64,000 nucleotides of DNA from JAGNHN01 sp964590645 (GCA_964590645.1 CAZPYJ010000007.1:62001-126000); one strand, 5' to 3'. Numbered from the stretch's first letter, positions 50,105-59,411 are shown. The notes: generated by a model not told the origin, from the sequence alone. A program made the numbers and translations.

Positions 50105-51022
50105 TTAATCATTCTGCCCGGAGCGAAACAGGAAGGCTTTTTCATCCTCTGTTAAGCGGGCATATCCGTACTTCGATATTTTATCCAGAATCGCGTCCAT
50201 CCTTTCTTTGTGTGCTGCCCTTTGCGCATTGTATTCTTCATCACTCAGGGGTCTTCCAGCCTCCCGGGACGGGTTATGGTGCACTTTCCATTTTTTTCGT
50301 TGTCTGCTTTTTCTCTCCTGACTACTGAAGGCAGGGATGAGCATTGAGAAGTCCAAACCACGGCGCATCAGCCAAACAGAAACGAATCCCCATACGGCGC
50401 CTCCGAGATGTGCAATGTGCCCTCCCGGATTTCCCTGTCGAATGCTCAGCAAGTCAATCACGACCAGGACAATAGCGATGTGCTTCAGTTTCACATTCCC
50501 GAAAAGGATCAGCGGCACCCTGTATTCAGGCACATAGCTTGCTGCCGCCACCAGAATGGCCAGCACAGAGGCGGAAGCCCCCAGGGCGAGTGCCATTGGA
50601 AGGGCAGCTTCAAACACAGGGAAGAAATTATAGGCGAAGATGAAGAAGAGTGCTCCGGCAATCCCTCCGAACAGATAGGTTGCCGTGAGTCGCTTGTCTC
50701 CGAGAAACTCCTGGAAAATCCTGCCTCCAAAATATAAAACAATCAGGTTGAAGAGGATATGAAAGAAATCCTCCTGATAAAACATATAAGTGAGGATGGT
50801 CCACGGTTTTTGAACCAGGGCAGAAAGGTCGGCAGGGACAGCTAAGAATTCCAGTAGGGGGCTCTTTCCCTCAAAGGCAAAAAGCCAATAGAACAAGCCT
50901 ACGACATTGGCAAGCAGGAAAACTGCTGCATTGATCAGGATAAGCCGTGAGAGGGTACTTCCGCCCGCGAAAAAGGATTGGATGCGGTTTCGCCCAGTCT
51001 GATATGGTGATTGTTCAAACAT
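50105..51022 (-). CDS. rhomboid-family intramembrane serine protease (second copy)
   Basis: 305 residues with six or seven membrane helices. The serine centre lies in ALGASASVLAI near residue 150 (family G-x-S), and the catalytic His in GGHIAHLGGAVWGF near 200. The long L1 loop has HILFNLIVLYFGGRIFQEFL. A basic cytosolic tail of about 80 residues follows the last helix. It differs from its upstream neighbour by the replacement of GASGA with GASAS but keeps the Ser and His. Substrates are unknown. Confidence 0.87.
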   Translation of the reverse strand: MFEQSPYQTGRNRIQSFFAGGSTLSRLILINAAVFLLANVVGLFYWLFAFEGKSPLLEFLAVPADLSALVQKPWTILTYMFYQEDFFHILFNLIVLYFGGRIFQEFLGDKRLTATYLFGGIAGALFFIFAYNFFPVFEAALPMALALGASASVLAILVAAASYVPEYRVPLILFGNVKLKHIAIVLVVIDLLSIRQGNPGGHIAHLGGAVWGFVSVWLMRRGLDFSMLIPAFSSQERKSRQRKKWKVHHNPSREAGRPLSDEEYNAQRAAHKERMDAILDKISKYGYARLTEDEKAFLFRSGQND

Positions 51023-51873
51023 TATCTTTTTCTATACCAGTATTTTATCAAAATAAACCCGAATAGCATTCCGCCAAGATGGGCAAAGTGGGCAACATTG
51101 CTGTGTGCCTGATTTGAAATGCCCAGATAGAGTTCCAGTGCACCGTAAAGAATTACAAACCACTTGGCTTTGATCGGTATGGCAAAGTACAGATAGATGC
51201 GTGTATTGGGGAAGAGCATTCCGAAGGCGAGCAGTATGCCGAAAACAGCTCCGGAGGCTCCCACGACATTGGGCAGGTTGAGGAAGTGTTTTTTATAGGC
51301 AGCGATAAAATCCACTGCCGACTGCAGTGCTTCCAGGTTATTTGGTGTGTTTTGCAACACCTCAACAGCGCGGCTGAACTGCTGGAAGCTGATCCAAATT
51401 TCACCTGACCCGGGGGATACCCTGAACTTGTGGATAGCCAGAACAGCATCGAGGGATTCCACTCCCGGATTTGCCAGAAATGCATTCAATGCCTGTATCA
51501 CAGGATGAATTTCAAAGTACATCACCCCGTAATGGATGAGGGCAGCTCCGATTCCTGTGAAAAAGTAATAGGTCAGAAAACGCCGACCACCCCATACCTG
51601 CTCCAGCACATTGCCAAACATCCACAGGGCGAACATATTGAAAAAGAGATGCATCAGTCCGCCGTGCATAAACATATAGGTGACGAACTGGTATGGGGCA
51701 AAAGCATCAGCGGCCGGATATCTCAAACCAAGCAGGGAGTAGAGGTCAATTCCCCTGGAACCTCCCAGAGAATAGGTAGCAAGAAAAAAGAGTCCGTTCA
51801 GGATTAACAGGTTCAACACTACGGGCATCACTCCACCGAATCCACCGGGTCTGTATTGTTGAAAATTCATCAT
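51022..51873 (-). CDS. rhomboid-family intramembrane serine protease (first copy)
   Basis: 283 residues. Family features: FMHGGLMHLFFNMFALWMFG (HxxxN in helix 2), the active-site GASGAVFGILLAFGM near residue 204, and NVAHFAHLGGMLFGF with the catalytic His near 262. A 50-residue hydrophilic insertion separates helices 3 and 4. Its stop overlaps the start of the next rhomboid gene by one base. Tandem rhomboids downstream of mutL are a recurrent Bacteroidota order. Confidence 0.9.
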   Translation of the reverse strand: MMNFQQYRPGGFGGVMPVVLNLLILNGLFFLATYSLGGSRGIDLYSLLGLRYPAADAFAPYQFVTYMFMHGGLMHLFFNMFALWMFGNVLEQVWGGRRFLTYYFFTGIGAALIHYGVMYFEIHPVIQALNAFLANPGVESLDAVLAIHKFRVSPGSGEIWISFQQFSRAVEVLQNTPNNLEALQSAVDFIAAYKKHFLNLPNVVGASGAVFGILLAFGMLFPNTRIYLYFAIPIKAKWFVILYGALELYLGISNQAHSNVAHFAHLGGMLFGFILIKYWYRKR

Positions 51874-51903
51874 AAACTACTGATTATCATACTTTAAAAG
51901 GAT

Positions 51904-53736
51904 TCAGGCAAATCTTTGGTTAAGGTCTTCTTCTTTCAGAATCTTCAGACAGGCTTTTCCATCCAGACCCTGTTCGGGAAGTGGGCAGGCAAAAAGGTCA
52001 TCAATGATGGCATACATTTCTTCAGGAAGAAGTTTTTCTCCGCTTTGTAAGGCCAGGCTTTTTGCCATTGCTCTGGCAGCTGAAACATCCTTATCCCGCT
52101 TTTGTTCCATTCCTTCCTTGTATGATTCCATCAGGCTTTCCAGAATATTCTGGATGTTGCTGATCCGCATATCTGCCGGCACTCCGTCCACGATAAAGCT
52201 GCCACCACCCATATCTCGTATATCAAAACCGGGCAGGCCGGGATCCTGAATAAGATCCAGCAGGAGGGCTGCTTCATTGGGAGAGAATTGGATGGTGATG
52301 GGAAACAGTTGTTGTTGACTATAGCGTTGTGCTTCTCTGATCGACCGCAAAAAGCGCTCGTACAGTATTTTCTGGTGTGCCCGGGCCTGATGCACCAAAA
52401 GGAGTCCTGATTTCAAGGGTGCTGCAATATAGGTATTGAAAAGCTGGAACACTTTTTCCTGATCCGGATTTGCCACCGAATTCGCTGCCTCCGCTTTTAC
52501 TTGAGGTTCAGGCGTGGTGCCTGTAGGCGAATGAGGCGGAGTGAGCTCCTGGGCTTGCCCGGTGGAAAACAACTCCGTCCAACGCTCTCTGTTGTGCCGT
52601 TCCCTTTCAGGTATCTGCTTTCCTGAAGGTCGGAATGGATTGTAGTCTGGATCGATTTTGATTTGCGGAACTTTGACTGCCTGATTACGCATTTCCGGCG
52701 GGAGCTCGAAACTGCGTTCTGCATCAAAATCGAGGCTGGGCATTGCTGTAGACTTGCCGAGGGCTTCCCTGACGGATGAGCGCATCATTCCGTATATCAT
52801 CTTCTCATCCTGGAATTTTATCTCTGTTTTGGTCGGATGAATATTCACATCAATGCTGGCCGGATCTACTTCGAGGAAGAGAAAATAGGTAGGAAAGGTG
52901 CTGTCCGGAATCAGATCCTGGTAGGCATTCATTACGGCGTGATGCAGGTATGGGTGCCTTATAAACCTTTGATTTGCAAAGAAATACTGTTCTCCTTTGG
53001 TCTTTCTGACGTTTTCCGGTTTTCCAATATAGCCTTGTATTTTCAGCAAATCGGTATCCAGTTTCACCGGAAGCAGTCTTTCCCGAAGCACATCGCCAAA
53101 CAGGCTGGTGATTCTCTGGAGGGTATTGGAGGCAATGACTTTATGCAGGGGACGATCATTGTGATATACGCTAAAGGCAATGCCGGGGCGAACGAGTGCC
53201 ACACGATAGAATTCTTCCAGGATATGGCGTAATTCCGCGGTGTTTGATTTCAGGAACTTCCTTCGGGCCGGAACGTTATAAAAAAGGTTTTTTACGGCCA
53301 CACTGGTTCCTTCAGGAGTTGCTGTTTCCTGCAGGTGACGCATTTCGGATCCTTCGACCTCCAGGCTGAATCCCGTGATATCATCATACCGGCGACTTCT
53401 TATCTCGAGGTGGGCAATGGAAGCGATGCTGGCCAGGGCCTCGCCCCGAAAACCCAGCGTCCGGATGGCAAAAAGATCGGCTGCCTGATGAATTTTTGAG
53501 GTGGCGTGACGCAGGATACAGCGGCGCAGGTCGCCTTCGCTCATTCCGCATCCGTTGTCAATAACCTGGATCAGTCCCTTCCCGGCATCCTTTATGATCA
53601 GGTCGATACGATTGGCGCCACTGTCCACCGCATTTTCCAGCAATTCCTTGACTGCGGAAGCAGGTCTTTGAATGACCTCACCGGCTGCAATTTGATTTGC
53701 AACGTTTTCCGGTAAAAGATGTATGATATCAACCAT
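51904..53736 (-). CDS. mutL: DNA mismatch repair protein MutL
   Basis: 610 residues from the ATG at 53736; an upstream in-frame start adds 13 residues without family similarity. The N-terminal GHKL ATPase has all motifs: IAAGEVIQRPASAVKELLENAVDSG (cut here as AAGEVIQRPASAVKELLEN plus AVDSG), QVIDNGCGM, TLGFRGEALASI and TSVAVKNLFYNVPARRKFLK (split). A variable Pro-rich linker (about 370-420) leads to the dimerisation domain. The C-terminal domain lacks the DQHAxxE endonuclease motif; the aligned position reads VHQARAHQKI, so this MutL is probably not a nicking enzyme. It heads a run of rhomboids, EEP protein and uvrB. Confidence 0.96.
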   Translation of the reverse strand: MVDIIHLLPENVANQIAAGEVIQRPASAVKELLENAVDSGANRIDLIIKDAGKGLIQVIDNGCGMSEGDLRRCILRHATSKIHQAADLFAIRTLGFRGEALASIASIAHLEIRSRRYDDITGFSLEVEGSEMRHLQETATPEGTSVAVKNLFYNVPARRKFLKSNTAELRHILEEFYRVALVRPGIAFSVYHNDRPLHKVIASNTLQRITSLFGDVLRERLLPVKLDTDLLKIQGYIGKPENVRKTKGEQYFFANQRFIRHPYLHHAVMNAYQDLIPDSTFPTYFLFLEVDPASIDVNIHPTKTEIKFQDEKMIYGMMRSSVREALGKSTAMPSLDFDAERSFELPPEMRNQAVKVPQIKIDPDYNPFRPSGKQIPERERHNRERWTELFSTGQAQELTPPHSPTGTTPEPQVKAEAANSVANPDQEKVFQLFNTYIAAPLKSGLLLVHQARAHQKILYERFLRSIREAQRYSQQQLFPITIQFSPNEAALLLDLIQDPGLPGFDIRDMGGGSFIVDGVPADMRISNIQNILESLMESYKEGMEQKRDKDVSAARAMAKSLALQSGEKLLPEEMYAIIDDLFACPLPEQGLDGKACLKILKEEDLNQRFA

Positions 53737-53740
53737 CCCC

Positions 53741-54010
53741 CTAAACAAAGAAGATAAACCAAACCAACAGGGCAATGATCAACAGATAGATGAGCAGGGT
53801 GAGGGTGGAGGATTTTTTTCTTGTTTTCTGATCCATCCGGCGTCCCCACCGCATCGCGATTCTTTCTTTCACTTTTTCGGCACTATCCTTTTCCTCCCTG
53901 CCCGAATAGCGGGCCCGGATCTGGTTCAGTTGTTCCTTTCGCTCATCGTAATAGCGCGGTCTGAAACTAAATTGCCTGGGTGTCGGTGTCCGGAAAAATG
54001 AAATTTTCAT
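53741..54010 (-). CDS. small C-tail-anchored membrane protein, unknown function
   Basis: 89 residues from the ATG at 54010. A basic, Arg-rich cytosolic part (RPRYYDERKEQLNQIRARYS) is followed by one hydrophobic helix at the extreme C-terminus (LTLLIYLLIIALLVWFIFFV). No enzyme motif. It ends 4 bases before mutL and has its own -7 box, so it probably leads the mutL operon. Function unknown. Confidence 0.75.
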   Translation of the reverse strand: MKISFFRTPTPRQFSFRPRYYDERKEQLNQIRARYSGREEKDSAEKVKERIAMRWGRRMDQKTRKKSSTLTLLIYLLIIALLVWFIFFV

Positions 54011-54024
54011 ACCCTGTCTTTCTG

Positions 54025-54032
54025 CAAAAATA
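54025..54032 (-). promoter_or_regulatory. Bacteroidota -7 box, mutL operon
   Basis: TATTTTTG on the minus strand, 14 bases before the ATG at 54010. It is a candidate promoter for the small membrane protein, mutL, rhomboids, EEP gene and uvrB. Confidence 0.45.
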
Positions 54033-54097
54033 CCGATTATTGCCTGATATGAAATGCAGCCACTAAAAGCCAATGCCTTTTTGCGAATATTGATGCT

Positions 54098-54475
54098 ATG
54101 AATGATTTTAGTCAGAACGGAGGATTAAGAAATTTGCTGGTTGTGGGCGACCGTCTTCTGATCAAACCCAGAAAGCTGTCCGATAAAAGCAAAGGAGGAC
54201 TATACCTGCCCCCGGGATATAAAGAAAAGGAAGAAGTCTTGTCTGGCTATGTAGTTAAAGCCGGTCCGGGTTATCCCGTTCCCGCCGCCATTGAGGAAGA
54301 TGAACCCTGGAAGTCAGGGGAGGACAAAGTGAAATACATCCCGCTTCAGGCCAGGGAGGGCGACCTGGCCTTATTTCTTCAGAAAGGGGCCATTGAAATT
54401 GTGTACGATGGAGAAAAGTATTACATCGTACCGCAGAATTCAATCCTGCTGCTGGAACGCGACGAGATGATCTGA
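54098..54475 (+). CDS. GroES-like chaperonin-10 family protein
   Basis: 125 residues with the Cpn10 fold pattern: LLVVGDRLLIKPRKLSDKSK, GGLYLPPGYKEKEEVLSGYV and VVKAGPGY, ending YYIVPQNSILLLERD. It is about 30 residues longer than GroES, with an insertion after the glycine-rich turn and a less clear mobile loop. No groEL gene is adjacent, so it is a second, stand-alone member rather than the main co-chaperonin. Confidence 0.82.
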   Translation: MNDFSQNGGLRNLLVVGDRLLIKPRKLSDKSKGGLYLPPGYKEKEEVLSGYVVKAGPGYPVPAAIEEDEPWKSGEDKVKYIPLQAREGDLALFLQKGAIEIVYDGEKYYIVPQNSILLLERDEMI

Positions 54476-54496
54476 GGAAGACGCTACCTGAAAAAC

Positions 54497-55036
54497 TTAT
54501 GAAATCCTGATTTCCTGCAGAATGGGATAGCGCTGACGGATGAAATAGAAGCTGCCAAACAAAACTCCACTATAGAAAAGGTCGCCGGCCAGGCTGTTCC
54601 AGAGAAATGGAATACCGGCGGCATAGCTCATCATCAATCCACTGAAGGTCTGGGGGTAGAACGGGCTGCCGATCCAGGCCGCTAAGTTGGTCAGCAGATA
54701 AAACAAGACCGAGGATGCAACTACGGTGCCCAAAACAGGCAATACTGCGGTTTTTCCTTTGATCCCCATCCCGAGTGCCACAGTGAAGATGAAGCCAAGA
54801 TACACGGCCCACATCGTTCCGTGAAAGCCCAGAATGAGATCCGACAGAAAGAGTGCTGCCAGCGGGATCATAAACGCAATGGCTTTACGGCTGAAATGCG
54901 CTCCGCCAAACAATGCAATGGCAGCCACAGGCGTGAAATTAGGCCAATGTGGAAGAAGACGGAACAAAGCGGCAATCAGAATGACTCCTGTAAGAACCAG
55001 GAAGCGTGGAGACAATGTGTATTTTGTTTTCATCAT
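54497..55036 (-). CDS. DUF6580-type membrane protein (transporter S-component-like)
   Basis: 179 residues with five or six membrane helices. The start has the pattern typical of this Bacteroidota group (LLPHWPNFTPVAAIALFGGA), followed by FLSDLILGFHGTMWAVYLGF and the small-residue-rich last helices. The overall shape recalls ECF-transporter substrate-binding S components, but no ATPase or T component lies nearby, and the family assignment is from memory. Function unknown. Confidence 0.75.
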   Translation of the reverse strand: MMKTKYTLSPRFLVLTGVILIAALFRLLPHWPNFTPVAAIALFGGAHFSRKAIAFMIPLAALFLSDLILGFHGTMWAVYLGFIFTVALGMGIKGKTAVLPVLGTVVASSVLFYLLTNLAAWIGSPFYPQTFSGLMMSYAAGIPFLWNSLAGDLFYSGVLFGSFYFIRQRYPILQEIRIS

Positions 55037-55054
55037 TCAGTTTCTTAAGTGCTG

Positions 55055-55062
55055 CAAAAGTA
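55055..55062 (-). promoter_or_regulatory. Bacteroidota -7 box, DUF6580 gene
   Basis: TACTTTTG on the minus strand, 18 bases before the ATG at 55036. Confidence 0.45.
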
Positions 55063-55138
55063 ATAATTCAACCCGAAACTAATCCATTCACTTATGCACG
55101 GATAAATGTTCAAAACACCCCTGCTCGGAGGGTGTTTA

Positions 55139-55146
55139 TATCTTTG
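55139..55146 (+). promoter_or_regulatory. Bacteroidota -7 box, amidohydrolase operon
   Basis: TATCTTTG, 9 bases before the ATG at 55156, with AGGA just before the start codon. Confidence 0.45.
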
Positions 55147-55155
55147 CAGGAAATT

Positions 55156-56790
55156 ATGCCGATGAAAAGATTGTTTTGGACGGGGCTGATGCTCCTGATG
55201 CTGTCTTCCTGCTCTAATAAAAAACAAATGGATGCACTCTTTTTTAATGCCGGAATATATGCCATAGATGAAGCTTTTTCCACTGCGGAAGCAATGGTGG
55301 TAGATAAGGGGAAAATCGTCGCCCTCGGGGATGAAGCAGACTTGAGGAGTCGCTATGATTTCGTCAGGGAAACAGACCTCCAGGGTGCCTATGTATATCC
55401 GGGCTTTATCGATGCCCATTGCCACTTCTATGGTTATGGTATGCTTGCAAACACCCGTGTGAACCTCTCAGGAACCCAATCCTTTGAAGAAGTAATAGAG
55501 CGTTTGCTCATCTTCCGCGAAGCACATCAACCCAAATGGATTGAAGGAAGAGGGTGGGACCAGAATGACTGGCAGGAGGCGCGCTTTCCTGAAAAAGAAG
55601 CCCTCGACGCCCTCTTTCCGGATATCCCCGTGCTGCTTACCCGTATTGATGGGCACGCGATGCTGGTGAATTCCAGGGCTTTGGAAATGGGGGAAATCCA
55701 TTCAGGGCTCAGTGTGGATGGAGGGGAAATCCTCCTCCGGGATGGAGAGCCTACCGGAATACTGATCGACAATGCAATGAAACTCGTGGATGGTGTGGTC
55801 CCGCCACCGGATCAGAAAATGATACGTCAGGCACTGTTGCGTGCCCAGAAGGATTGCTTCGCCTGGGGTTTAACCACCGTGGCGGATGCAGGCCTGGAGA
55901 AAGCGCAGTTGGATATTATTCGTGAAATGCACGGAGACACATCCCTGAAGATGCGCATCTATGCTATGCTTACGCCTGAGGCGGAGACCCTCGAAGCCTA
56001 TGCCATTGCTCCTTTGCAGGAAAATGACAGGCTCATCATCCGCTCCCTTAAACTCTATGCCGATGGCGCCCTGGGATCAAGGGGGGCTTACCTGCTTGCA
56101 CCTTATGCCGATGCCCCGCAAACATCCGGACTGATCCTGGACGGGCCGGATAGGATCAGAGAAATGGCCACACTCGCCAAAGAAATTGGTTTTCAGGTCA
56201 ATATCCATTGTATCGGCGATGCTGCCGTTCGGATGGTGTTGGATACTTACGCAGAATTTCTGGAAGAAGGGAATGATCTGAGATGGCGCATCGAGCACGC
56301 ACAGATTGTACACCCCGATGACATACCTCGCTTCGCCTACCTGGGAGTGGTGCCCAGCATCCAGGCCACCCACGCAACCTCTGATATGTATTGGGCTGAG
56401 GGAAGGCTGGGTCCGGAGCGGATCAAAACAGCTTATGCTTATCGGGATCTTGTGAATGCTTGCGGATGGATCCCGAATGGCACCGACTTCCCCATTGAAG
56501 GGATCAGCCCTGTGCATACCTTCTTTTCCTCTGTATTTCGTAAAGATTATCAGTTCTGGCCCCGGGAAGGGTTCCAGCCGGAGAATGCCCTCAGCCGGGA
56601 AGATGCCTTGCGCTCAATGACCATCTGGGCTGCCAAAGCCTGCTTTATGGAATCCTTTACCGGGAGCCTGGAAGCAGGTAAGCAAGCTGATTTTGTGATC
56701 ACAGACCTTGACCTGATGACAGCCGATGAAAAGGATCTTCCTTCGACCCGTATTCTGCAAACCTGGATTGGCGGAGAAAGGGTATTCTGA
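55156..56790 (+). CDS. YtcJ-like amidohydrolase lipoprotein
   Basis: 544 residues from the ATG at 55156 (55162 also possible). Lipobox LMLSSC places it on a membrane. Metal-dependent hydrolase of the YtcJ/amidohydrolase_3 group: YPGFIDAHCHFYGYG near residue 82 (H-x-H), LYADGALGSRGAYL with the lysine replaced as usual in this group, NIHCIGDAAVRMVL, WRIEHAQIVHPDD and IPNGTDFPIEGISPVHTF (metal-binding Asp). The substrate is unknown; relatives cut N-formyl or N-acyl compounds. It is the first gene of a five-gene operon and its stop overlaps the next start (TGATG). Confidence 0.88.
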   Translation: MPMKRLFWTGLMLLMLSSCSNKKQMDALFFNAGIYAIDEAFSTAEAMVVDKGKIVALGDEADLRSRYDFVRETDLQGAYVYPGFIDAHCHFYGYGMLANTRVNLSGTQSFEEVIERLLIFREAHQPKWIEGRGWDQNDWQEARFPEKEALDALFPDIPVLLTRIDGHAMLVNSRALEMGEIHSGLSVDGGEILLRDGEPTGILIDNAMKLVDGVVPPPDQKMIRQALLRAQKDCFAWGLTTVADAGLEKAQLDIIREMHGDTSLKMRIYAMLTPEAETLEAYAIAPLQENDRLIIRSLKLYADGALGSRGAYLLAPYADAPQTSGLILDGPDRIREMATLAKEIGFQVNIHCIGDAAVRMVLDTYAEFLEEGNDLRWRIEHAQIVHPDDIPRFAYLGVVPSIQATHATSDMYWAEGRLGPERIKTAYAYRDLVNACGWIPNGTDFPIEGISPVHTFFSSVFRKDYQFWPREGFQPENALSREDALRSMTIWAAKACFMESFTGSLEAGKQADFVITDLDLMTADEKDLPSTRILQTWIGGERVF

Positions 56791-57728
56791 TGTATGCCAG
56801 GCTGCAATCGCTGAAAACCATTCTTGAAAAAGGCCTGCACGAGGAGCTAACTGCCGAGCTGGATGGAATTCTGCTGGAGAACAAGGGTACACAGGGGCTG
56901 GAATCATTGCTCACTCAACTGAAGAAAGGGGATAAGGCTGCGGCACTGCTTGAATTACGCCTGCTGATGGCGGCCAAACAAGCTCCGGTCAGAAAAGCGG
57001 ATGCCGACCTCAGAGGCTTGAAAACAACCCTGATGTTACATCAAACCAGGCTATCGGCCCAGACCTACAGGAAGCAGGAGCTGCTTCGCGTGATCAATCA
57101 GTTTCGGGTGAAGCACAATCAGCAGCTTGGAGGGCTGATGACCCGGATTCTCTTTCTGAGAAAAGAGTTGCTTTATCTGGAAATGAATGAAAACAAGAAG
57201 AAAAGGGCAGACTTCGATGAAGCCAGCCGGGAGTATGAGGCCTTTGAACACGAATACCAGCGGAAGGGATCAACAAATCATCCTCCCATCAATGAGGAAG
57301 AGCAGAAACAACTCTCCCTGTGGTATCGCCAGGCAAGCAAACTTTGCCATCCGGATATGGTTTCCGAAGAAATGAGAACGGAAGCGGAAGGCGTTTTTAA
57401 CCAGCTGAATGCCGCCTATGTGGGAAATGATGTTGCAGAAGTGAAGAGAATTTGGGATATGTTAAAAGGGGGAGGAATTCGCTTTGCTGCCAAATCGGAG
57501 GAAGTAAAGGAAGAAGACAGGCTCCGGGTGCAGATCCATAAGGTGGAGAAGGAAATTGCCCGGGTCTTGAGTGAGATTAAGCACATTGAAGAATCCACGG
57601 CTTATCAAACGATCCGTTCCCTGGAAGACCAGGATCAGTATTTTGCAGGGATCAGGGAAAGACTGGAGAAAGAGTTGCTGGATTTGGAAGCCAGTTATGA
57701 AGAGAAAAAAGGCACTGGAAAAGTTTGA
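56790..57728 (+). CDS. coiled-coil J-domain protein
   Basis: 312 residues, no signal peptide. A helical N-terminal region (1-110) and a coiled coil (about 110-165) precede a J-domain-like segment in which WYRQASKLCHPDMVSEEM contains the HPD tripeptide (about residues 187-189), followed by the helix-IV-like VFNQLNAAYVGND. A second coiled coil (about 240-310) ends the protein. HPD stimulates Hsp70 ATPase in J proteins. Here the domain lies in the middle of the chain and the first J-helix is poorly defined, so cochaperone activity is likely but not certain. Its end overlaps the propeller gene by 32 bases. Confidence 0.8.
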   Translation: MYARLQSLKTILEKGLHEELTAELDGILLENKGTQGLESLLTQLKKGDKAAALLELRLLMAAKQAPVRKADADLRGLKTTLMLHQTRLSAQTYRKQELLRVINQFRVKHNQQLGGLMTRILFLRKELLYLEMNENKKKRADFDEASREYEAFEHEYQRKGSTNHPPINEEEQKQLSLWYRQASKLCHPDMVSEEMRTEAEGVFNQLNAAYVGNDVAEVKRIWDMLKGGGIRFAAKSEEVKEEDRLRVQIHKVEKEIARVLSEIKHIEESTAYQTIRSLEDQDQYFAGIRERLEKELLDLEASYEEKKGTGKV

Positions 57729-58854
57729 TACATCTCTTGAACTGAAAGGGGTGGATTTGCTGATTACCAGCACGGAGCGGATGCTGGCCAGATTGGATGA
57801 TGGGGACTATCCTTCGCAAGCCTTGTTCAGGAACAGCCTGAACCGAACGGGATGTGAGCGGGAAAAGGGAGTGTATTCCCATCCACAGCCTGCCTGGAAG
57901 TACCATCAGCTCATCAATGTGGATGCCAGTCCGATCATTCATCAAAACCTGATCATTGCCGGATCAGATACCCGGAGCCTTTATGCCCTGGATGCACAGA
58001 GGGGTGAATTGCTCTGGGAATTCAAAACTGGCGGACGAATAAGATCCACGGTTGCGATTAGCGGAAATGTACTGTATGTTGGAAGTTTTGATAAAAAACT
58101 CTATGCCCTGAATGTGCACAAAGGTTCTGAGAAGTGGCATTTTGAAACCGGCGACTGGATTTTTTCTTCCCCCCTGGTGCATAAGCAAAGGGTCTATTTC
58201 GGGAGTATGGATCATCATCTTTACTGTCTGGATGCGATCAATGGAAAACTGAGGTGGAAGTATGCCACAGATGGCTGGGTTATCAGCAGTCCTGCGCTGT
58301 TTGATGATCATCTGGTTTTTGGAAGCCGGGATCACTGCCTGTATGCTTTGAATGCCCTTAATGGATCGCTGATCTGGAAGTACCAGGCTCAAAGTGGTCT
58401 TCACGCCAGTCCGGCTATTTACAGGGGCAGGGTGTATATCGCCTCTTTGGATGGAAGAATGCATTGTGTGGATATGAAAAGCGGTGAAGCAATCTGGAGA
58501 AGCGAACCCGGTCCGGCCGTATTCTCATCCGCTGCGGTATCGGGGCAGGGTGTCTATTTCGGAAACAAAGGGGGAGTAATGATGGCACTGCATCCCGAAG
58601 AGGGCAGGTTCTTGTGGTCTTTTGAGGCTGGAGGCAGTATTCACTCCAGTCCACTTGCCTCAGCAAACGCGCTATTTTTTGGCGCTGATGACACCTATCT
58701 TTACTGCCTGAATCGCTCAGACGGGGCGCTCAAATGGAAATACAAGACGGAAGACCGGATCCGCTCCTCGCCCAGTATCTCAGGGAATAGGCTCTATTGC
58801 GGAGGTTATTACATATATGCCTTTGATCTTGTCACGGCAGATGAACAAGCCTGA
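57697..58854 (+). CDS. PQQ-type beta-propeller repeat protein
   Basis: 385 residues from the ATG at 57697, which lies inside the J-domain gene in another frame. After a 60-residue helical start come about seven or eight blades, each with a Y-A/C-L-x-A/R-x-x-G-x-L/K-x-W-x-Y/F motif, for example SLYALDAQRGELLWEF, KLYALNVHKGSEKWHF and HLYCLDAINGKLRWKY, and regular SSP strands between them. There is no signal peptide, unlike most PQQ-repeat proteins, so it should be cytosolic together with the J protein. It is probably a protein-binding scaffold rather than a quinoprotein. Confidence 0.85.
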   Translation: MKRKKALEKFDTSLELKGVDLLITSTERMLARLDDGDYPSQALFRNSLNRTGCEREKGVYSHPQPAWKYHQLINVDASPIIHQNLIIAGSDTRSLYALDAQRGELLWEFKTGGRIRSTVAISGNVLYVGSFDKKLYALNVHKGSEKWHFETGDWIFSSPLVHKQRVYFGSMDHHLYCLDAINGKLRWKYATDGWVISSPALFDDHLVFGSRDHCLYALNALNGSLIWKYQAQSGLHASPAIYRGRVYIASLDGRMHCVDMKSGEAIWRSEPGPAVFSSAAVSGQGVYFGNKGGVMMALHPEEGRFLWSFEAGGSIHSSPLASANALFFGADDTYLYCLNRSDGALKWKYKTEDRIRSSPSISGNRLYCGGYYIYAFDLVTADEQA

Positions 58855-58875
58855 CACATAAGCTGTTTATGGGCT

Positions 58876-59385
58876 ATGTTCAGAAATATATTTGCTTTCA
58901 TACTTTGGACTGCTTTCCTCCTGTCGCATTCTCCAACGCAGGCACAGGAGAAGGTTTCCACCCCTGCGATGTCAGTCATCCTTACTGATTTTGAAGGGCT
59001 GAAGGAAATATTTAGCTATAAAGACGATACCCTCAGGGTGATCAACTTCTGGGCAACCTGGTGCGTGCCCTGCGTGAAAGAGCTTCCTGATTTTGAGAAA
59101 GTTTCAAAGGAACATCTGGGAGAAGCTGTACAGTTTATTTATGTCAGCCTGGATATGGATACCCATCTCGAAAAGCGCGTGATTCCTTTCCTGAATGCCA
59201 GGGACCTGCCGGGCAAGCATTATCTCCTTGATGATCCTGATGCCAATACCTGGATTCCGGATGTTTCAGAGAAATGGACAGGCGCCATTCCCGCTACGCT
59301 GATCTACAAAAACAAAGAAAGGTACTTCCACGAGGGTATGATGGATTATGAGATGCTGAAAGCCAAGGTGCTTGCGATGATGTAA
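58876..59385 (+). CDS. TlpA-like periplasmic thiol-disulfide oxidoreductase
   Basis: 169 residues: signal peptide ending PTQAQ and a TlpA/ResA-type thioredoxin domain. The redox site is NFWATWCVPCVKELP (C-V-P-C); DMDTHLEKRVIPF and GAIPATLIYK (cis-proline) complete the fold. It probably reduces periplasmic disulfides. It follows the propeller gene by 21 bases and precedes a second redox protein by 26, so the pair is cotranscribed. Confidence 0.9.
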   Translation: MFRNIFAFILWTAFLLSHSPTQAQEKVSTPAMSVILTDFEGLKEIFSYKDDTLRVINFWATWCVPCVKELPDFEKVSKEHLGEAVQFIYVSLDMDTHLEKRVIPFLNARDLPGKHYLLDDPDANTWIPDVSEKWTGAIPATLIYKNKERYFHEGMMDYEMLKAKVLAMM

Positions 59386-59411
59386 TTTTCGTTTAACCTA
59401 AATACATAAAA

